From positions 28,041 to 92,040 of the forward strand of contig JAHIWS010000020.1 of the NCBI GenBank assembly GCA_018815925.1: a DNA stretch of 64,000 nt, read 5' to 3'. The notes below the pieces were generated by a model. It was not told the DNA's origin, did no database searches, and saw only the letters and a list, made by a program, of their open reading frames with translations. Positions 23,821-32,457 of this stretch are shown piece after piece (position 1 is the first letter of the stretch; each line of letters starts with the position of its first letter). Position numbers and translations under genes: made by a program. The DNA is from Nanobdellota archaeon (GTDB lineage Archaea > Nanobdellota > Nanobdellia > Pacearchaeales > GW2011-AR1).

Positions 23821-24357
23821 TTAATTTACAAATAAATTATATCTTTCGAGAGATGTTAACTCCTTTAAAATTCTTTTTTCAATTGCTTTTTGAGGATCAG
23901 GAAGGTTTTGAATTCTTTTTTTCATATCCTCAAAAGATTCAAAAGCTTTTTCTTTTCTTTTAGTGATGATTTCTTTCATGTGTTTTTTGCCTAAACCAGG
24001 AAGCATTTCTATTTGATGTATCCTTTTGTTAATTGCATCTGCTTTATTAAAAAATTCAACAAATTCTTTTTCTTTTTCTTTTACTACTTTCCCAATATGC
24101 TCTTCTAATTGTTGTTTTGCAGTTTCAGTTATTTTTTCTTTAGGAAGTCTTCCAAGAATATAATATATTTTATCTCTTTTTCCTTCCCCAATATAAACTT
24201 TTTCTCCTATTTCTAAACTAATTCCTCTTCTAGGGACTAATTCTAAAAGAGTAAATTGGGTTTCCCCTATAGCTTGTGCTATAGGCATCATTTTCCTATC
24301 CAAAGGATATCCATTTGGTAAAAATTCTAAGATTATTGCGTGGTCTTCCTTTGTCAT
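23821..24357 (-). CDS. DUF655 family protein (OB fold plus helix-hairpin-helix)
   Basis: The 178 residues match the archaeal DUF655 family: an OB-like N-terminal half (HAIILEFLPNGYPLDRKM, VYIGEGKRDKIYYILGRL) and a C-terminal helix-hairpin-helix, IEMLPGLGKKHMKEIITKR. The family is almost always found next to rpoF and eL21, as here. It is expected to bind RNA or DNA; its molecular role is not established. Confidence 0.85.
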   Translation of the reverse strand: MTKEDHAIILEFLPNGYPLDRKMMPIAQAIGETQFTLLELVPRRGISLEIGEKVYIGEGKRDKIYYILGRLPKEKITETAKQQLEEHIGKVVKEKEKEFVEFFNKADAINKRIHQIEMLPGLGKKHMKEIITKRKEKAFESFEDMKKRIQNLPDPQKAIEKRILKELTSLERYNLFVN

Positions 24358-24362
24358 TTTTT

Positions 24363-24668
24363 TTATTCGAATTCTTTAACAATTTTAAGTATTTTTTGGG
24401 CTTCATCCTCATTTAAACCAACATCTGTGAAAATTTTGTTTAATTCTTCCGCTGTCTCAGGCATTATGTCAATTATTTTACTAGTATGATTTTCATTAAT
24501 TTTCATTAAATCTAATGTTTCAATTTTTTTTCTAAATTCTTTAGCTTCTTTTGGTTTTAAATTAGTAAACTTTTTTATAAATGCAAGAACATCTGCTTTG
24601 CTATCTTTTGTTTTGAGAACATCTTCAAGACTTTCAGCCATACTGAGGGTTTTAATTTTTTCTATCAT
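24363..24668 (-). CDS. rpoF: RNA polymerase subunit Rpo4 (subunit F)
   Basis: This 101-residue homologue of Rpb4 forms the polymerase stalk with Rpo7. It is helical, with EFRKKIETLDLMKINENHTSKIIDIMPETAEELNKIF, the HRDC-like core typical of Rpo4. It lies between eL21 and DUF655, the conserved archaeal arrangement. Confidence 0.88.
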   Translation of the reverse strand: MIEKIKTLSMAESLEDVLKTKDSKADVLAFIKKFTNLKPKEAKEFRKKIETLDLMKINENHTSKIIDIMPETAEELNKIFTDVGLNEDEAQKILKIVKEFE

Positions 24669-24678
24669 TTTATGTGTT

Positions 24679-24936
24679 TTAATTTGGTTTTATTTTTTTT
24701 AAATGTATTGGAGGTATTAAAAATGTTTTCTCTTTGTTTTGATCCTTCATTTTTATAATATAAACCCCTCCTTTTTTACCTTCTACTACTCCGGTTCTTC
24801 CTTGAATTTTTAAAGGAAAACTTGATTTTACAGATGATTCTCTTTTTACACTTACTTTTTCTCCTTTTTTTAGTTCCTGAAAGTATCTACTAAGTTTTAG
24901 TTTTCCTTTTGTTTTAATTTTTTTCTTTTGAACCAT
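24679..24936 (-). CDS. rpl21e: Ribosomal protein eL21
   Basis: The 85-residue archaeal/eukaryotic large-subunit protein has an SH3-like barrel: KLSRYFQELKKGEKVSVK followed by FPLKIQGRTGVVEGKKGGVYIIKM and a C-terminal IPPIHLKKIK. It is the first gene of the run eL21-rpoF-DUF655-uS13-uS4-uS11-rpoD. Confidence 0.94.
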   Translation of the reverse strand: MVQKKKIKTKGKLKLSRYFQELKKGEKVSVKRESSVKSSFPLKIQGRTGVVEGKKGGVYIIKMKDQNKEKTFLIPPIHLKKIKPN

Positions 24937-24970
24937 ATTTTACCCAGAAATAGCTTATTTAAAAAGGTAT

Positions 24971-25171
24971 CTAATTAAAATTTTTAGACCTAGAAAAATC
25001 ACCGGAAACGTCTGTAAAAGCCAAATCTCCATTTTTTCTTGCATTTTCCATATTTTGAACTATTGCTTTAAACATTTTTTCACCCCAAACATTTTTTCCA
25101 CATTTTTCACAAAAATCAATAACACTCTCATCAGAAATTTCTGCATGGCAATAAATACATTTTTTACTCAT
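24971..25171 (-). CDS. Small zinc-ribbon protein
   Basis: The 66-residue protein has CIYCHAEISDESVIDFCEKCG, a four-cysteine zinc ribbon. I chose ATG 25171 because GGTGA, an anti-Shine-Dalgarno match, lies immediately upstream; the longer frame begins at GTG 25183. The C-terminal half has no motif. It stands just upstream of the eL21 operon on the same strand (34-bp gap). Function unknown. Confidence 0.65.
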   Translation of the reverse strand: MSKKCIYCHAEISDESVIDFCEKCGKNVWGEKMFKAIVQNMENARKNGDLAFTDVSGDFSRSKNFN

Positions 25172-25261
25172 AGGATTCACCACTTTTTAAGCTGAATTAT
25201 TTGGGAAACAAAATTAGTTTTTAAACTTTTAGGAGAATTTTAAAGTTACTCTTTTAAGTTT

Positions 25262-26425
25262 TTATTTTTTTGGAAAGATTGTAAGAATACTATTTTTATC
25301 ATATAAAATATATTTTGTATCCAGGGTATCATATTTTTCAGGATCTTTTTTGTATTTTCTCTTAGAAATCCAGTTTTCTTTTGTTAAAGTGTCACTAATT
25401 TGTTTACTATTAATATTTATTCCCTTCTCTTCAGAAAAATATTTTTTTGTTTCTTTTCTCATTATTTTTGCAATTTTTTTATTAGAGTAATATTTCGTTT
25501 TTAACCCAATAATTCTCTCATTAAAACTTGTATCCCCCTCATAAGTCATTTCCTTTACAAGGGAATAGTTTGACCTCATATACTCTTTATTTTTTGCTTT
25601 GAAATTTCTTTCTTGATATTCTTTTAATTTTGGCTCAATATCCATGTTGTCTAGAGAAGCAAATTTAGGGTTTGTTATTTCAAAATTACATTTATTTTCA
25701 AGACCAATTTTTTTATTAATGCCCTTTTCTTGAGTATCCCTTTCAAGATTCTTTTTCTTAAAAACATCTTTTTCACCCTCTGCAACATATTTTTTATTTA
25801 TTTCTGATTCTGGTTTTTCAACCTGTATTCTTGTTAAATAAGAGGCTAAGTATTTTTCTGTTCCCATTCCTAATTTATTTAAATTAATTTTAGTTAACCT
25901 AACTCTCTTGTTTAATATTTCTTTAGGTAAAACTATAAATCCTTCAGAATTAGGAAAATAATCTACCCCCTCTACTAAAACCCCATAATCTGGTCCCGGA
26001 GTTCTTATTCCTTTTTTTGTATATCTTAGAAAGGTTTTTCCCAGGATTGTTGTACCTGCTTTTTCCAGAACATCGGCTCTTATTACTGATTTTTTATTTT
26101 TATCTTTTATATTTAGTGTAACTAGTTTTGGAGTTTGTTTTTTTGGTTCAACAAAATTAGCAAATTGTGCTTGGATTATTGGTTTTTCAAATTTGGAAAT
26201 TACTTCTAATTTTGCTTTGGGAAATTTTATATAAGGAGATTCTTTTTTATCTATTGTAAAATATCCTAGGCCTCCAATAGTCAAGATAGGAATAAAAAAA
26301 TATTTTAATAAAATAGATTTTATGCTTTGGTTTCTATAAAACTTTTTTGGAGTCCATACTTGAGCGTCACTAGAACGACTAATTGCTAGGAGTCTTTCCT
26401 TCATGTTCTTCAATCTAAATCCCAT
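25262..26425 (-). CDS. Membrane-anchored protein of unknown function
   Basis: In this 387-residue protein a basic N-terminus is followed by one transmembrane helix (about 38-57, LLKYFFIPILTIGGLGYFTI), and the rest is a lysine-rich extracellular or cytoplasmic domain with no recognised motif. A patch near 140-150 reads KKGIRTPGPDYGVLVEGVDY. A TATA-like TTTATAAATA about 25 bp upstream supports this start and a separate promoter. It follows the ABC exporter genes and may be part of that system. Confidence 0.5.
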   Translation of the reverse strand: MGFRLKNMKERLLAISRSSDAQVWTPKKFYRNQSIKSILLKYFFIPILTIGGLGYFTIDKKESPYIKFPKAKLEVISKFEKPIIQAQFANFVEPKKQTPKLVTLNIKDKNKKSVIRADVLEKAGTTILGKTFLRYTKKGIRTPGPDYGVLVEGVDYFPNSEGFIVLPKEILNKRVRLTKINLNKLGMGTEKYLASYLTRIQVEKPESEINKKYVAEGEKDVFKKKNLERDTQEKGINKKIGLENKCNFEITNPKFASLDNMDIEPKLKEYQERNFKAKNKEYMRSNYSLVKEMTYEGDTSFNERIIGLKTKYYSNKKIAKIMRKETKKYFSEEKGININSKQISDTLTKENWISKRKYKKDPEKYDTLDTKYILYDKNSILTIFPKK

Positions 26426-26464
26426 GTTATTTTAAGGTGTCTAAATTATTTATAAATTATTGTA

Positions 26465-27673
26465 TTACTCATACCTCAACGCATCAACAACATTTGTTTT
26501 ACTTGCTTGCATTGCTGGAAGAATCCCAGATATAGCACCTATTAAAAATCCAAATCCTAAACACCCTAAGATTAAATAGGTGGGAGCAGCTGCTTGTAAA
26601 AGATTTGTATTCAAAGAAGTAATTGCTATGTATTCTATTGTTTTACTTACTCCTAGTCCTAAACTAACTCCTATTATTCCTCCTACAAGCCCTAACATAC
26701 CAGATTCAATTAAGAAGATCATTAAAACATCTTTATTCTGCGCCCCAATAGCTTTCATAACCCCTATCTCTCTTGTTCTTTCAATAACAGAAGTATACAT
26801 TGTGTTTGCAATTCCAATTGCCCCTACAATTAGAGAAATAGCTGCGACTCCTGCTAAAAAAGCAGTAACAATATTAAGTATATTTCCAAAACTTTCTAAT
26901 AATTGATCAGGGGTGAGTATATCAAAATCTTGATTTTTTTCAGTAACATCCCTTAAATTTCTTAATTTTTTTTCAACTCTATCTGCAACTTCTAAAATAT
27001 CTTCTCCTTCATCAATTTGGACAACAATCCAATCAACTCTTTCAGGAATATTAAATAATTCTCTTGCACTTTCTAAACTCATTACAACCATTTGATCATC
27101 GTCAGGGTTTCCAATTTTTTCAAATACCCCCCTAACCTTGAAATCTTGGCCATTAATTATTAATTTGTTTCCAGTTTTTACTGGTTTTCCCCAGAGATTT
27201 CCTTCCTTATGATTAATCCCTAAATTAACCCCTGAATCTCCTTGTTGTAAAAATCTTCCTTCATTAACCTCAAGGTTTCCTGTTTCTGCAAAAAGATTAG
27301 TATGGAGAGCAACCCCCCAAACTAGCATATATCTTTCTGTTCCTGCAAATTCAATTTTGGCATTTCCTGCAATATAGTCAGCAACATCTTTAACCCCTCT
27401 AACACTTTTTATAGTGTTTACATCCTCTTCTCTAAGGATTGTTCCGCCTACACTTCCAGGAGGTCCAAGAAACCCTGTTGAAGGTTGGACAAAAAATTTA
27501 TCAGCTCCAAGAGTTTCAAATTGTTCTTTAACAGCTCCTTGTAAACCTAAAGACAAACTAATAAGCATAAAAATAGTTGCAATTGAAATGAAAATACCTA
27601 ACATGGTCAACCCTGTTCTAAGCTTTCGCTTCTGCAAGTTTCTCAAACCCAGTTTAAAGTAATCTGTTAGCAT
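26465..27673 (-). CDS. MacB-like ABC transporter permease 1
   Basis: The 402 residues have the MacB/FtsX layout: an N-terminal helix (RTGLTMLGIFISIATIFMLISL), a large extracytoplasmic domain (about 45-270), then three C-terminal helices. The coupling region NTMYTSVIERTREIGVMKAIGA is clear. Such permeases work with a LolD/MacB-type ATPase to move or act on envelope substrates mechanically. A 124-bp stretch is nearly identical to permease 2. The start overlaps the small gene upstream. Confidence 0.9.
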   Translation of the reverse strand: MLTDYFKLGLRNLQKRKLRTGLTMLGIFISIATIFMLISLSLGLQGAVKEQFETLGADKFFVQPSTGFLGPPGSVGGTILREEDVNTIKSVRGVKDVADYIAGNAKIEFAGTERYMLVWGVALHTNLFAETGNLEVNEGRFLQQGDSGVNLGINHKEGNLWGKPVKTGNKLIINGQDFKVRGVFEKIGNPDDDQMVVMSLESARELFNIPERVDWIVVQIDEGEDILEVADRVEKKLRNLRDVTEKNQDFDILTPDQLLESFGNILNIVTAFLAGVAAISLIVGAIGIANTMYTSVIERTREIGVMKAIGAQNKDVLMIFLIESGMLGLVGGIIGVSLGLGVSKTIEYIAITSLNTNLLQAAAPTYLILGCLGFGFLIGAISGILPAMQASKTNVVDALRYE

Positions 27674-27969
27674 TTTTCCTTTTCTTGTTTAATTAAATAA
27701 TCAATAATTTTTGAACCAAGGTTTTGATGGGAATGTCTTATTTTTATTATATCTTCTAAAGAAATATTTTTAGGCAGGCTTACATCAACAATTATTTTAC
27801 CAAAATTATTTTTTTCTAAAACATATACTGGTTCATGACCTAATTCAATAGCTTTATTATAATTTATTCTAGGGTTTCTCAAACAATTATCCAATACATC
27901 TTCTGGCCATTTTTGTTCCTTCCAAAATTCTCTTAATTGTTGCTCTTTGTTGAAGTATTTTTTGTTCAT
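27667..27969 (-). CDS. Small protein of unknown function between two permease genes
   Basis: The 100 residues start at ATG 27969, two bases after the stop of permease 2, and overlap the start of permease 1. Charged and apparently soluble: an N-terminal helical part (KEQQLREFWKEQKWPEDVLDN) and a short beta part (HEPVYVLEKNNFGKIIVDV). It has no signal peptide or motif I recognise. Tight packing makes a role linked to the exporter likely. Confidence 0.55.
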   Translation of the reverse strand: MNKKYFNKEQQLREFWKEQKWPEDVLDNCLRNPRINYNKAIELGHEPVYVLEKNNFGKIIVDVSLPKNISLEDIIKIRHSHQNLGSKIIDYLIKQEKEKC

Positions 27970-27971
27970 CC

Positions 27972-29189
27972 TCAACTCCTTAATGCATCAACCACATTTA
28001 ATTTACTTGCTTGCATTGCAGGAAAAATTCCTGAAATTATTCCTACAAAAAATGAAAATCCAACAGCCCCAATCAACAACCCATAATTTGCACTAACCCT
28101 AAATAAATTAATTCCAAGAGCTTGGCTAGCAATTGATGAGGCTCCAAAAGCAATACCTATTCCTATTAAAGACCCTATACTTCCTCCAACAAGCCCCAAC
28201 ATACCAGATTCAATTAAGAAGATCATTAAAACATCTTTATTCTGCGCCCCAATAGCTTTCATAACCCCTATCTCTCTTGTTCTTTCAACAACAGAAGTAT
28301 ACATTGTGTTTGCAATTCCAACACCTCCAACAAAAAGAGAAATCATAGCAATTCCAACAACAATTATGTTGATAATATTAAGAATTGTATTAACAGATTC
28401 TAATGATTGGAGGGGTGTTTCTACTGTAAATGTTTCTTCTCCCAATTTTTCATTTCTGTCATTTCTTAATTTTCTTTCAATTTCTTTAGCAATATCTTCT
28501 ATTTGGTTTTTATCTTGAACTTTAGCAACAATTAAATCATATTCTCCTTTTGTTTCAAAAAGATTTTGCATATCTTTTGTATTCATATAAATAATCCCAT
28601 TAAGTTGAATGCTGCTTGATTTTTCCAAAATCCCAATTATTTCAAAACTAAAATCATTAATTAAAACATTTTTTTCAATTAAAAATGGTTTTTCAAAATC
28701 ATTTGTTTCAAGAAAAAAATTTCCTAGCATAATTTTTCCCCTATCTCCTGGTTCTAATAAACGGCCTTGTTCTGCTTCAACACCTAAAGTTTCATAAAAT
28801 AAATTGGCTAGCTTTTTTTCATCAGGAACATCTGTTCCATATCCAAACCCAGAAATTTTATTATATTCTAATTTCCCAACCCTTATTAATCTTGGAATTA
28901 CAGCTTCTACTCCTTGGATATTTTCAATTATTTTAAGATCATTATCATTAAGTTTTTCAACAACAGTGCTTCCAGGAGGCCCAAACCCTGTCCCCTTATT
29001 TTGTATTGTTAGTCTATCTAAAGAAAGAGTCCCAAACTGGCTTGTAACAGCTTCTTGGAGCCCCTGACCCATAGAAATAAGAGCAACAACAGCAGCAATC
29101 CCAATAAAAATTCCTAAGATTGTCAACCAGCTTCTTAAACCACGTTTTCTTAAGTTCTTAAATGCAAGTGAGAAATAGTTTTGTATCAT
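27972..29189 (-). CDS. MacB-like ABC transporter permease 2
   Basis: This 405-residue paralogue of permease 1 has the same layout: one N-terminal helix (RSWLTILGIFIGIAAVVALISM), a large external domain, three C-terminal helices, and the motif NTMYTSVVERTREIGVMKAIGA. Outside one segment the two permeases differ widely, so they probably form a heterodimer. It overlaps the alpha-CTD-like gene upstream by ATGA. Confidence 0.9.
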   Translation of the reverse strand: MIQNYFSLAFKNLRKRGLRSWLTILGIFIGIAAVVALISMGQGLQEAVTSQFGTLSLDRLTIQNKGTGFGPPGSTVVEKLNDNDLKIIENIQGVEAVIPRLIRVGKLEYNKISGFGYGTDVPDEKKLANLFYETLGVEAEQGRLLEPGDRGKIMLGNFFLETNDFEKPFLIEKNVLINDFSFEIIGILEKSSSIQLNGIIYMNTKDMQNLFETKGEYDLIVAKVQDKNQIEDIAKEIERKLRNDRNEKLGEETFTVETPLQSLESVNTILNIINIIVVGIAMISLFVGGVGIANTMYTSVVERTREIGVMKAIGAQNKDVLMIFLIESGMLGLVGGSIGSLIGIGIAFGASSIASQALGINLFRVSANYGLLIGAVGFSFFVGIISGIFPAMQASKLNVVDALRS

Positions 29190-29980
29190 TTTTTGGTTTC
29201 TTTATATAATTTTTTTAATTCAGGATTGTTTTTGATAAATTCAGAGATGGCTTGCTTATGACACCCTCTTTTTTCAGCTATTTCACTCTGATTTAATCCT
29301 TTTAATAAACCAGAAGCAATTTCATCATAAATATCTATATTTGCACAAGAAGGTCTTCCTCTTTTTATTTTTCCTTTAATTTCTTTTATTTCTTTAGCGA
29401 TTCTTAAGGTTTTTCCATAAGAGATTCCATAAACCTCACTTAGTTTTTTAAGAGAGATACCTTCTTCTGTAAAATTAATAATTTGTGTTCGTAGGTGCTT
29501 TTTTACTAAATAAGTGTTACGGGAAGATTCATAATCTTCTAACATTTCCATAAAAGATTTATTCCTCCTCACTCTTTCATGATATTCTTCAACAGCCCTC
29601 TTAAAAGGATTATATTTTTGGAAATTATTAAAAGAATTAAGACCCTCTAACAAATCTTCTTTTTTAATCATGGTGTGCTTACTAAAGTATTTTTCAGAGT
29701 TAGAATAAATATTTTTTTCTAAAGGAATTCCTCTTGCTGCAATGTGAAGTTTTAATTCATTCAGGGTTTTTTTACCAAGTTCCTTTGTTTTTTTTATTTT
29801 TTTTTCTGATAAACTCAAAATTTCCTCTATTGTAGGATATTCAAAAATTTTTTTGTTTAATAAATTCCAACCAATTACTAAAAGTCTGTTTGCAAGCTTA
29901 ACACTTTTTTCATCTTCCTGAATAGAACCTTGCAAAACAACCTCAAGGTTTTCTGGCCTAGAATAAGTTTTGTTTAACAT
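29186..29980 (-). CDS. RNA polymerase alpha-CTD-like plus HTH regulator
   Basis: In this 264-residue protein residues 26-88 resemble the C-terminal domain of bacterial RNA polymerase alpha: VKLANRLLVIGWNLLNKK, then ELGKKTLNELKLHIAARGIP, which parallels the NLGKKSLTEIKDVLASRG block of the bacterial domain. Two helix-turn-helix segments follow: GISLKKLSEVYGISYGKTLR (about 174-193) and GLNQSEIAEKRGCHKQAISE (about 233-252). Alpha-CTD domains bind DNA and activators. In archaea such a module is unexpected outside polymerase, so this may be a transcription factor of the exporter operon. Confidence 0.7.
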   Translation of the reverse strand: MLNKTYSRPENLEVVLQGSIQEDEKSVKLANRLLVIGWNLLNKKIFEYPTIEEILSLSEKKIKKTKELGKKTLNELKLHIAARGIPLEKNIYSNSEKYFSKHTMIKKEDLLEGLNSFNNFQKYNPFKRAVEEYHERVRRNKSFMEMLEDYESSRNTYLVKKHLRTQIINFTEEGISLKKLSEVYGISYGKTLRIAKEIKEIKGKIKRGRPSCANIDIYDEIASGLLKGLNQSEIAEKRGCHKQAISEFIKNNPELKKLYKETKK

Positions 29981-29985
29981 AGGAG

Positions 29986-30345
29986 TTACCTCCCCGATTC
30001 TCTTTCTACTTTAGCCATCTTTTCTAAATAACTATTATATTTAGGGTTAGAAGGCAAAATAATATTAAAATCCCCTAACCATTCTTTATATGGTATCCTC
30101 TCACTTAAAAATTCAAGAGCACTATCCACTAAATAAGTTTCTTGTATGTCAGGCAAAACATTTCCATCATCCCTATTTATGTAAGAGAATTTAACAAAAA
30201 GATGTTTTTGATTTGTTCTATCTTTTCCAATATAAAGATAATCCTCCACATACACATTTCCCGTAAGATGGTCTTTCTTTCCCACTTTAACTTTTTTCCT
30301 AACATAATTTTTTAATTCATCTAAATTATTAATTTTAGTGACCAT
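29986..30345 (-). CDS. Protein of unknown function in the exporter operon
   Basis: The 119 residues start at ATG 30345 (the frame opens two codons earlier at TTG) and overlap the preceding small gene. Beta-rich centre: VRKKVKVGKKDHLTGNVYVE and YLYIGKDRTNQKHLFVKFSY suggest a small barrel. No family is recognised. It lies five bases upstream of the alpha-CTD-like regulator gene, so it is part of the same transcript. Confidence 0.5.
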   Translation of the reverse strand: MVTKINNLDELKNYVRKKVKVGKKDHLTGNVYVEDYLYIGKDRTNQKHLFVKFSYINRDDGNVLPDIQETYLVDSALEFLSERIPYKEWLGDFNIILPSNPKYNSYLEKMAKVERESGR

Positions 30346-30517
30346 CTTCAAATACTTCTAAATTATAATTTATTTGAGGATTCTTGTCTTTTTGTTTTTT
30401 TATAGAATCCCTTGCTCTTTTTTGATTATTTCTAAAATCTTTCATAGCTTTTTCTTCTCTATCTGCTTCTTCAAAACTAGGGTAAGTTATTCTAAAATTA
30501 TAGATGTTTTCATCCAT
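30335..30517 (-). CDS. Small charged protein of unknown function
   Basis: About 60 residues from ATG 30517, which follows the stop of the secreted protein gene by two bases. Composition is dominated by K, D, E and N (DREEKAMKDFRNNQKRARD). It has no motif or membrane segment. It is supported as a gene by its tight packing and by overlap with the next gene. Confidence 0.45.
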   Translation of the reverse strand: MDENIYNFRITYPSFEEADREEKAMKDFRNNQKRARDSIKKQKDKNPQINYNLEVFEDGH

Positions 30518-30519
30518 TT

Positions 30520-31419
30520 TCACTCACTTCCCCTATTCTTCTTTTTTTTTCTTCTTTTTATTTTCCTATAAATTACCCAAATAATTATTAATAAAATAAT
30601 AATTCCAATATACAAACCTGTGTTACTTTTTTGTATTAATCCTTTTTCAAGGGCTTCTTCACTTGTATAAACTTTAAAAGGCAAATTTATGTTTTCTATT
30701 TGATCATTATTATCAAAGTCCTTGTAGGTTATTTTTGCTTTTAGCACAGGAGTTGTTGTTTTGTAAATAACATTAAATGTAGCAAAATCAGTATCATCTG
30801 CGTCAACACCCCCAATAAATATTTTACTTTTAGATAAAATTTCAAAACCTTGTGGGAAAATTTCAACAGACATAGATTTAATTTCTCCAAGACCCTTGTT
30901 TATTATTTCAAGAGAGAGTTTTCCTTCTTGTTCAAGAATAGGCGTTTCAATACTTGCTCCTTTTGCTTCAGCAGCAAAATCAAGCTCTGTTTTAGCACTA
31001 ACCCTTATTCCAAAACTTCCTGCTTTTTCATAATCATCATCATTATCATCTGCGTCTACATAAGTAATAACATAAGGAATATTATAATCTCCTGGTTCAA
31101 TATCTGTTGAAGCTTTTAGAGTAAAACTTGTTGAATCATCATCATCTTCATCAAGATCATCTAATTCTTTTTCAGAACTTCCTATAACAGTAAATGGAAG
31201 TGAAATTGATGTGCCATCAGGAAGAACATGAACAAGAATAATCTGAACAGAAACCTCTTCAATATCAAAATTTTGATTATTTTCTACATCAATGTTTACA
31301 CTACCTTGTTCTCCTGGATATATTGTAATGTAGTCTGCATCAACAACAAGGGCTGATGCAAAGCTTATGTTAATTAAGAAGATTAATGCTAAAAAAGGGA
31401 TTATTGATTTAGAGTTCAT
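30520..31419 (-). CDS. Secreted membrane-anchored beta-sandwich protein (COG1361-like)
   Basis: The 299 residues have a signal peptide (SIIPFLALIFLINISFASA), tandem NEW3/CARDB-like beta-sandwich domains (ITIYPGEQGSVNIDVENNQN; LEQEGKLSLEIINKGLGEIK), an acidic loop DDLDEDDDDS near 92, and one C-terminal helix (TGLYIGIIILLIIIWVIY) with a basic tail. The arrangement matches archaeal surface proteins that accompany MacB-like exporters and may replace the bacterial adaptor MacA. It belongs to the exporter operon. Confidence 0.7.
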   Translation of the reverse strand: MNSKSIIPFLALIFLINISFASALVVDADYITIYPGEQGSVNIDVENNQNFDIEEVSVQIILVHVLPDGTSISLPFTVIGSSEKELDDLDEDDDDSTSFTLKASTDIEPGDYNIPYVITYVDADDNDDDYEKAGSFGIRVSAKTELDFAAEAKGASIETPILEQEGKLSLEIINKGLGEIKSMSVEIFPQGFEILSKSKIFIGGVDADDTDFATFNVIYKTTTPVLKAKITYKDFDNNDQIENINLPFKVYTSEEALEKGLIQKSNTGLYIGIIILLIIIWVIYRKIKRRKKKKNRGSE

Positions 31420-31633
31420 TTTGTACTCTAATTATACTTGATTTAATTAGGTTGGTGATATCAATAGTGATTTTTTCTAAATCTATTTTCTTTTCAGATT
31501 TAAACATATTAAAATCTACTTTCACATCTCCTTGATTTTCTAAAATAGGAATAATTAATCCATTAGAAGGGATTACGTAAGGTTCACTTTTACCCTTTTC
31601 TTTCACAGCATAAGTTAGATACTTTTCTTCCAT
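31409..31633 (-). CDS. Small protein of unknown function
   Basis: About 74 residues. A TATA-like TTTATAAATA at 31661-31670 points to ATG 31633 as a leaderless start rather than GTG 31648. Beta-rich first half (YLTYAVKEKGKSEPYVIPSN), second half ends in ITIDITNLIKSSIIRVQNEL. It has no motif and overlaps the secreted protein gene by 11 bp. Its promoter suggests that the lower part of the exporter operon can be expressed apart from the ATPase gene. Confidence 0.5.
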   Translation of the reverse strand: MEEKYLTYAVKEKGKSEPYVIPSNGLIIPILENQGDVKVDFNMFKSEKKIDLEKITIDITNLIKSSIIRVQNEL

Positions 31634-31716
31634 TTTCTTAATTTCCACACAGAAATATCCTTTATAAATATTTCGATATTGTTACTACAGAATGATTACA
31701 ACAATTGGGTTTAATT

Positions 31717-32457
31717 TCAATCCTTAAGAATACATTCTGGAAGTTTCACTTTTTTCCATTTTCCATTTGTCTTTTTTTCCAAACTTTCTATTTTTCCATC
31801 TCTTAAAGAATAGAGTGTTTTAGCATATGTTTTTGCAATTTCAGGATCATGGGTAACAATAATGATTGTCCTTCCTTTTTTATTTAAATCTGTTAAAAAA
31901 CCCATTACTCTTTCACCTGTTTTTGTATCAAGATTTCCTGTTGGTTCGTCTGCTAAAAGGATATCTGGTTTATTTGCTAAAGATCTTGCAATAGCAACTC
32001 TTTGTTGTTGTCCTCCAGAAAGTTGATTAGGGTAATGGTTCATTCTATCTTCTAATTCCATTGATTTCAGAAGTTTTTCTGCTCTTTCCTCCCGATATTC
32101 TTTATCTTCATTTTGAAATAACATAGGGAGCATAACATTTTCTTTAGCTGTTAAATTAGGAATAAGATTAAACTGCTGAAATATAAACCCTATTTTTTTA
32201 CCCCTAAGTTGGGCAAGTTCTGATTCTTCTAAATTTTCTATGTTTTTTCCTTTAAGATAAATATCCCCTTTTGTTGTTAAGTCAAGACTTCCTGTTAAAT
32301 TCATAGCAGTACTTTTTCCACTTCCAGAAGGCCCCATTATTGCAACAAAATCCCCTTCTTGTATAGAAATATCAACACAATCAAGAGCTTTAACAAGAGA
32401 TTCCCCCATTTCATAATATTTTGCAGCTTGTTTTAATTTTATTATTAGAGGTTTCAT
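31717..32457 (-). CDS. ABC transporter ATPase (MacB/LolD type)
   Basis: The 246-residue nucleotide-binding subunit has Walker A GPSGSGKST (about 42-50), Q-loop FIFQQFNLIP, signature LSGGQQQRVAIARSLA, Walker B DILLADEPTGNLD and H-loop VTHD. The EPTGNLD wording is typical of the LolD/MacB/FtsE group that pairs with FtsX-like permeases, present downstream in two copies. It overlaps the hotdog-like gene upstream by ATGA. Confidence 0.93.
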   Translation of the reverse strand: MKPLIIKLKQAAKYYEMGESLVKALDCVDISIQEGDFVAIMGPSGSGKSTAMNLTGSLDLTTKGDIYLKGKNIENLEESELAQLRGKKIGFIFQQFNLIPNLTAKENVMLPMLFQNEDKEYREERAEKLLKSMELEDRMNHYPNQLSGGQQQRVAIARSLANKPDILLADEPTGNLDTKTGERVMGFLTDLNKKGRTIIIVTHDPEIAKTYAKTLYSLRDGKIESLEKKTNGKWKKVKLPECILKD

